Assembly (NCBI GenBank): GCA_027575765.1
Contig: JANBPT010000759.1
Coordinates: forward strand, 1 to 23,922
DNA length: 23,922 nt
DNA from: Tieghemiomyces parasiticus
Taxonomy: Eukaryota; Kickxellomycota; Dimargaritomycetes; Dimargaritales; Dimargaritaceae
Reading direction: 5' to 3'
Below, piece by piece: positions 19,202-23,922 of this stretch. The translations under genes and the position numbers were made by a program. Positions within the stretch are counted from its first letter, which is position 1; each line of letters starts with the position of its first letter. Under the pieces are notes generated by a model. It saw only the letters and a program-made list of their open reading frames with translations. It ran no database searches and was not told where the DNA came from.

Positions 19202-21628
19202 TTTGTAGCGCAGACCGAAGGAAGGCGAGACGGAGTAGAATGGACCTGGTTAGCGGGCGACGGGGTATCACTTGACACTAGGCGGTATTATTCTCTGGAG
19301 CTCAAAGGGAGAGCCAACTCAGAGGGTGGAAAAAATGGCCTGGTGGTGGACTTGGATATGATCAGGGGAGTCGGTATGGACAGCAGTTCCTAGAGTGGAC
19401 AGCGCTTGAGGGTACCAATCGCCGGTGCGCGGGGGTCTCCAGCGAGGCGTTTCGCAGGTCGATGCACGATAACCCTGGCCTAGGGGGGTAGAGGACGCGA
19501 GCTGCCGACCGTCTGCGTGACTGGCGGAGAAGATGGTGAGAATGCCTCGGTCTAAATACAGGACTTGGCGTAGCGAGACAACTAGACGCCCGCAGATAGG
19601 CAGTGTTGCATGGCAGGGTGGGCTGAGGTTAGATGGGAGTTCAGAGGATTCAGACGGGAGGGCACTGCACGTTAGCCCTGGATGTGGAATAACGGGGAAG
19701 GTGTCGGTAAGCTTGGATATCGAGGTGTCGATTAGGGTGAGAGATCGTGTCTCGGAGAGTGAAATGGCGGGGAGGAGGCGATGAACCCACAAGCTGACGG
19801 ATCCCTGCGGGCAGTGAAAGTGTGGCAAGGAGGGTCTGGAGGGACAAGACGGGTGAATTGCAATGAAGCCAGACAACGTACTGACCTTTACACAGGATGG
19901 GCGGGCAGTAGGAGGCCGGTGGGTGCAGCCAGGCTCAGAGGGTGGAGTTTATCGGCCGAGGAAATACACGGTGATTGGCCGGGGGTCGGACCACCGAGTT
20001 TATTAGGGGAAGACGAGCGAAGCGGGAGGAAAGGCCATTTATCATGAATATCATGTGGTCACCCGCTAGCCAAGCCGGGTATAGTAAGGGGCGTTGCCAG
20101 CCGACACTGTGAGAGCAGACAGGACGGGTGAACAGTGCTGAGCGGTAAAGGGCGGGGAGGCTCAGGGTGGCGCACTACAGGCAGCCGCTCTACGGATCCA
20201 TCCGGCGTACATGGGCGTCCTTGGACGCGTTGAAGGGGCCGGATGAGCATTCCCTGGGTACAACAGGCGCCTGTGCGCGGACGAGCCGTGTTTGTACGAC
20301 ATGGGGGCCGATGGTGAAGGGAGGGGGAGAACAAAGGCCTCCGGCGGCAAGGCCATCCGTTGCTGGCCGCCGTTCAATCCAGAGGGATATCACGGACACC
20401 GCCGCGGGATTGCAGGCTAGTGCGAGCGACCCCATATTGAGAGCGGGCGGGGGGTCACACGAGCTGCTCCAGCAGGGTCCTTACAGGCCCCGAATCCGGG
20501 ACACGGCAGTAATGGCTTACGTTGCTGGGTGCGTTACTAGCTTGGCACCGTGTGCACCAGGCGGATTCCTGTGTACCTACGGCCTCTAGACATGCCTCGT
20601 AGGTGTCCGCCGGAGCAGGTCAGCGCCACCGTGGGCGTTGGGCCAGGAGAGTTGTAGGACTGGGTCACCAGGCCTGCATGGGTAACGCCTGGTTTGTGCT
20701 TCATTCAGATTAGCACCACGCCACAGCCCCTGTTTCCCGGGGTCCACCCCGAAACCTATCGAGCACTACGTAATCTCTCAAGGATGTCTGGAACACGCGG
20801 GTGCTGAGTAGCGCGAGCAGCGCCGAACCACCTTGGTCACGACGATGCCTCCGACTGCTTACCACGGGCCATCAAACACCCCTCACCAGTCAGATTATGG
20901 AAAACTGCCCAGGCTGAGTCGCTATACGGTTGACCGTCTACTAGAGCATCGGCGCCCGGGTTGCCCCGCTTGGTCTACATAGACTGCGCAAGGTGGCTGG
21001 TTGGCGCCGGGAAGGAAACGAAACGAGCCCAGTCAGGGCTGGCTGCCATCCTCGAGGTCTAAATGACAGCCCGAAGCGTGCATCTAATATGATGCAGTGG
21101 CGCCTGTCTCCGCGCGGGGTAGGGTAGCCATCATCACATGTTGGTGCTCTACAGGGTGGGTCGTAGGGCTCACGGACAAGGCAATGCAACGTGGCCTGTA
21201 TATCTTTCGCAGCGCTGTCGAACGGCAACGCCAAGTTTCTTCTTAACGATATGCAGGCAGTTGCCCTCCTGGCCTACTCCGCAATGACAGATGTGAGAAG
21301 GCCCAATACCAAGCCGTAGGCCTCCGCCTTGTACCCCCAGCGCTACCTAGACCGCATCTAAGCCGCTCGCAGCGCATACCACATGAGAACTGGGCGTAGT
21401 GCCGTATCTGCCACAGTCCCCTGCCGCAGCCCAAAGGCAACACGCGGCCCGCCAGATCCGTCCATCAGCCCAGAATCCACAACCTTTCCTGATCCTCGTC
21501 CCCCTCCTGCACAACCCAGCCCGGCGATACCTGTTTAACTAATTCCCTCCCTCCCATTCCTGATCTTTCCAACGCTTTCATTTTCGTCCCCAAACGGTTC
21601 ACACTTCTCCACGACCCTCACTCCCACA
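19202..21628. other. 2.4 kb spacer with NAB3 and TOM7 upstream regions
   Basis: Up to about 20.1 kb the minus strand is pyrimidine-rich, fitting the leader and promoter of NAB3. A CCAAT pentamer reads on that strand at 19978-19974. From 20.1 to 21.5 kb no gene is supported: the longer frames lack ATG starts and show no protein-like pattern. The last ~90 bases (about 21538-21628) form a pyrimidine-rich plus-strand leader in front of TOM7. Confidence 0.4.
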
Positions 21629-22175
21629 ATGTCCGAAGGATTCAAGGCTCTCGTGGTACGCACCACCGCTTTCACTCGTCAGGTGCTGCACTACGGGCTC
21701 ATCCCGTTTATCCTGTACCTCGGTAGGTAGCCCGGCTACATGGCGCTAGACCTGTGTGGGGCCTAGTCGACCCATATCATTTCTTAGTATAGTCTGGCCG
21801 TTGCTAACGATGTGTTCAATGTCCGTTGTCGGAACCGTAGCGGCTGGACTAACCCTTTTTGATCCCATCCCTGATTTTGTAACCCCTCCCGCTCAATCCA
21901 TTTGTGCCCAACGCAGGTTTCACCCGCACCACGCCCCGGCCTTCGGTCATTCGGTAAGTTTGAATAGGAGCACCTTGTACCCTCAGACTCGATTGCTGCT
22001 GAAGGAGAGGTGCGGCTGCTGACACTAGGGGCTTGGTGTATCTGAGGTATGCTCCTAGCCAACCCATATTCTGCTACTATTTCTCAATACTTACGCCCTC
22101 GCCTTTTTATTTTTTTTGCTGTCCACTGCATTCTTTACCTTATATTTAAACAGCCTGATTAGCCCCTTTGCTTAA
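21629..22175 (+). CDS. TOM7: Tom7, small subunit of the mitochondrial outer-membrane translocase
   Basis: Three small exons (21629-21722, 21917-21953, 22154-22175) splice in phase into a 50-aa protein, a typical Tom7 size. Introns of 194 and 200 bp have GTAGGT and GTAAGT donors and CAG acceptors, the last after a T-rich tract. Seen: a short hydrophilic N-terminus; the family core TRQVLHYGLIPFILYLGF (about 16-33), holding the single membrane segment; then TRTTPRPSVIRLISPFA, matching the Pro-containing tail that ends in the conserved L-x-SP motif. Known of the family: Tom7 is a single-span TOM subunit that modulates assembly and dynamics of the Tom40 complex. The ATG follows a CT-rich leader. 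The last exon encodes only seven residues, so automated calls can easily lose it. Confidence 0.93.
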
Positions 22176-23495
22176 GAGCACCGTTGTCCGGCTATTCGTC
22201 GTCGAAAACTCGCGTGTTTCAACTTCATCAATTTTGATCTATTATTTCCCTTGGATCCGGGCCCTAAAGCTGTTTGTACTAAACCACAGAAATTATATAG
22301 AACGTCACTCTGGGGATTGTAAGCCGCTGTTTGCCACTTGTTTTACTGTTCACTGGTGATTGCAACATTCAAGTTCGTGTTATATAGTGTGTCGTATGTA
22401 GGTTGTTTTTGGACTGTCACGATCTGATAGCTTGATGGCATGGTATACAGAGGAGGCGCGCCAAGAGCAATGGTGTCATCCAAATGAAGACCCGACCCCA
22501 ACCGAAGGGGCGGCCCTATAGCTGGAGGGTATTATAATCCTTGGCATTATCTCAGTCTGAACTGTCTTACTTTGTCATGTCTAACGCCGAAGTTAAATCG
22601 GGGTACGTTGATTGTCGTATAGAGCCATGGTGTCTGACTATGATATACTAGCTACCAACCCTAGTTCTAGAGGGTAAGTCATCGTTTGGGTGACAAAATA
22701 CTGCCCCTACTGCCGTCGGTCACTGGACACGTAGAGGTTGTTGATGGCAGCAATGGCAAGCAGCGCCTGATTTCGTTGGTTATGAAGAAAACCGCTATTC
22801 TAGCAGAGACAAGGGGATAAGTAACTCGCAGCGAGAAACAGTTATCCTTGACCAGGAGGTAAATTAATCATTGCTTTTTTGAGCGGTGAGGTCATTTAAA
22901 GTATCGGGGTTTCCAGCATTAGTCTGTAGGTATATCTACTAGGCAATTGACAGAGTACCTCACCATCGCGTAAGAAACTCAATGGTTAAATTACAGCTGC
23001 TTGATGATCCATCGACCACTGCAGTAATAGGTAAGCATCATCTCACCAAGCAGATTTATCGTTTATCAGTGTGATATTGTAACTGAGAGGTCAATTGGAA
23101 GACGCTCCGGGTAAAGGTTATAGCCTCCCACCGCACTTGGCCTTATGAATGGAGCCACCCCAACTGGGATTGCCTCACGAAATGGTCACACCGGCATGAT
23201 GGGAAAGCTAACGGCCTTCCGACGGTTGAGTCGAACTCGAATGAAATCCCGGCCCTCAGCAAAATCGAACGGTCTCTCATCGTCCGCAAACGCACCTTTT
23301 TAAAGTAGGCGGCTTGTCCATGAGCGCTTGTTAATTAATTATGCAATAAATATCCCACCCTGGTCTACTCGCCAATCGACCCGCTCTCGGCGTTCGCTTC
23401 ATCTTCTTCCGTCCCTCGGTCCGCACCCTTCGTTGCTCTATGACCGTCCAGCGATAGTCCATGGTTTGCCCGAAACCATCGTGGCCAATCCACCG
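22176..23495. other. 1.3 kb spacer, nothing recognised
   Basis: AT-richer sequence without a long protein-like frame. The last ~100 bases before 23496 are pyrimidine-rich on the plus strand. They are preceded by an AT-rich patch (about 23331-23352, containing AATAAATA), which could be the promoter of the next gene. Confidence 0.35.
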
Positions 23496-23830
23496 ATGAG
23501 TGTGCGAGACGAGAGATATGAAAAAGCACGACTCCAAAGACGGGCGGAGTCGAACTCGCGGCTGGTAGATAAACTGCGGTGAGTCACCTTGCTACGTAAA
23601 GATTTATCTGACTGTGGGAGGGGGGAGGGCTTTCTAGCCAGCGAGGTGCTAACGAAGAGCTTTAATACCTTTAATTAGACAGTATTCGAAAGACCAATAT
23701 CAAGTCGCCCGGCTCAGTAGAAAAGGTGCCGGATGCCAGAAGGATGTCTCGCGACCATCCTCCTGCCGTCACTGTAGCGGCAGCAGACAGGAGTCCCTCA
23801 GCGCCAATCGGTCGCAGTGGTTTAATCTAA
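23496..23830 (+). CDS. Unrecognised small basic protein, two-exon model (may continue)
   Basis: Exon 1 (23496-23578) encodes MSVRDERYEKARLQRRAESN and then SRLVDKL, a highly charged and probably helical N-terminus. A GTGAGT donor at 23579 starts a 104 bp intron with a CTAAC branch site at 23649-23653 and an acceptor ACAG ending at 23682. Exon 2 (23683-23830) continues in phase as RIRKTNIKSPGSVEKVPDAR and a Ser/Pro/Ala-rich tail to TAA at 23828-23830, giving 76 aa. Using the TAG five bases earlier as acceptor also gives an open frame, with less protein-like composition. The frame stays open upstream of 23496 but has no ATG there. No family is recognised. Confidence 0.5.
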
Positions 23831-23922
23831 TAAATTGTCTTTTATAGCTGGCGAGATTAGCCACCTTTGTATAGGAGTTATTTCTTACCTCCCCCCCTCT
23901 CGTCTTTCTTCATTTGAGTGTC
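23831..23922. other. 3' flank at window edge
   Basis: AT-rich sequence immediately after the last stop contains AATAAA overlapping the stop region (23829-23834), which would serve as a poly(A) signal. It ends in a pyrimidine-rich tract with a C8 run near 23891. Confidence 0.3.

Noticed and set aside
19319..19876. 185-codon minus-strand frame upstream of NAB3
   Set aside because: It starts with TTG, and its Ser/Pro/Leu composition follows from a pyrimidine-rich leader. No domain is visible.
20167..20589. 140-codon plus-strand frame
   Set aside because: It starts with GTG, has no recognised motif, and competes with open frames on the other strand, as expected in GC-rich non-coding DNA.
1..23922. 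Prokaryotic-type systems such as operons, CRISPR arrays or insertion sequences
   Set aside because: The introns and gene families are eukaryotic. No regularly spaced repeats, transposase genes or terminal inverted repeats were seen.

Overview
The window looks like nuclear DNA of a fungus, probably an early-diverging lineage. Short genes are broken by 100-300 bp introns with GTAAGT/GTGAGT donors and CAG/TAG acceptors. Coding exons are GC-rich and C-ending, and several start codons follow a pyrimidine-rich leader. The gene set (Get1, Tom7, Emg1/Nep1, and a Nab3-type RNA-binding protein, a family known from fungi) is fungal. I cannot name the species.

Layout, left to right. The last codons of a lysine-rich protein end at 103. 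After a 1.5 kb spacer comes a small secreted-protein gene (+, from 1643) whose 3' end is uncertain. It converges on GET1 (-, 3543 to 2329, five exons), the ER receptor subunit for tail-anchored proteins. A very small secreted-peptide gene (-, 5032 to 4886) follows. About 5.8 kb (5.03-10.87 kb) then holds no gene I can support, only compositional features and small repeats. A single-exon SLC25-type mitochondrial carrier (-, 12198 to 10867) and EMG1 (+, 12996 to 13757, 18S rRNA methyltransferase) diverge from a ~0.8 kb shared promoter. An unrecognised basic-protein gene (-, about 14374 to 13792) ends 34 bp from the EMG1 stop. After 2 kb without recognised genes comes a three-exon NAB3 homologue (-, 19201 to 16456, 753 aa). 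A further 2.4 kb spacer precedes TOM7 (+, 21629 to 22175, three exons, 50 aa). A two-exon unrecognised gene (+, from 23496) lies at the right edge.

The genes are housekeeping functions placed independently. There is no operon, cluster, CRISPR array, mobile element or RNA gene that I can support. GET1 and TOM7 both serve membrane-protein biogenesis and EMG1 and NAB3 both serve RNA metabolism, but nothing in the sequence shows they act as a unit. The less ordinary items are the two small secreted products, the Nab3 homologue with all its expected parts, the divergent carrier, and the unrecognised basic protein packed against EMG1. The most useful result is the exon structure of GET1, TOM7 and NAB3, which a single-ORF reading would miss or fragment.
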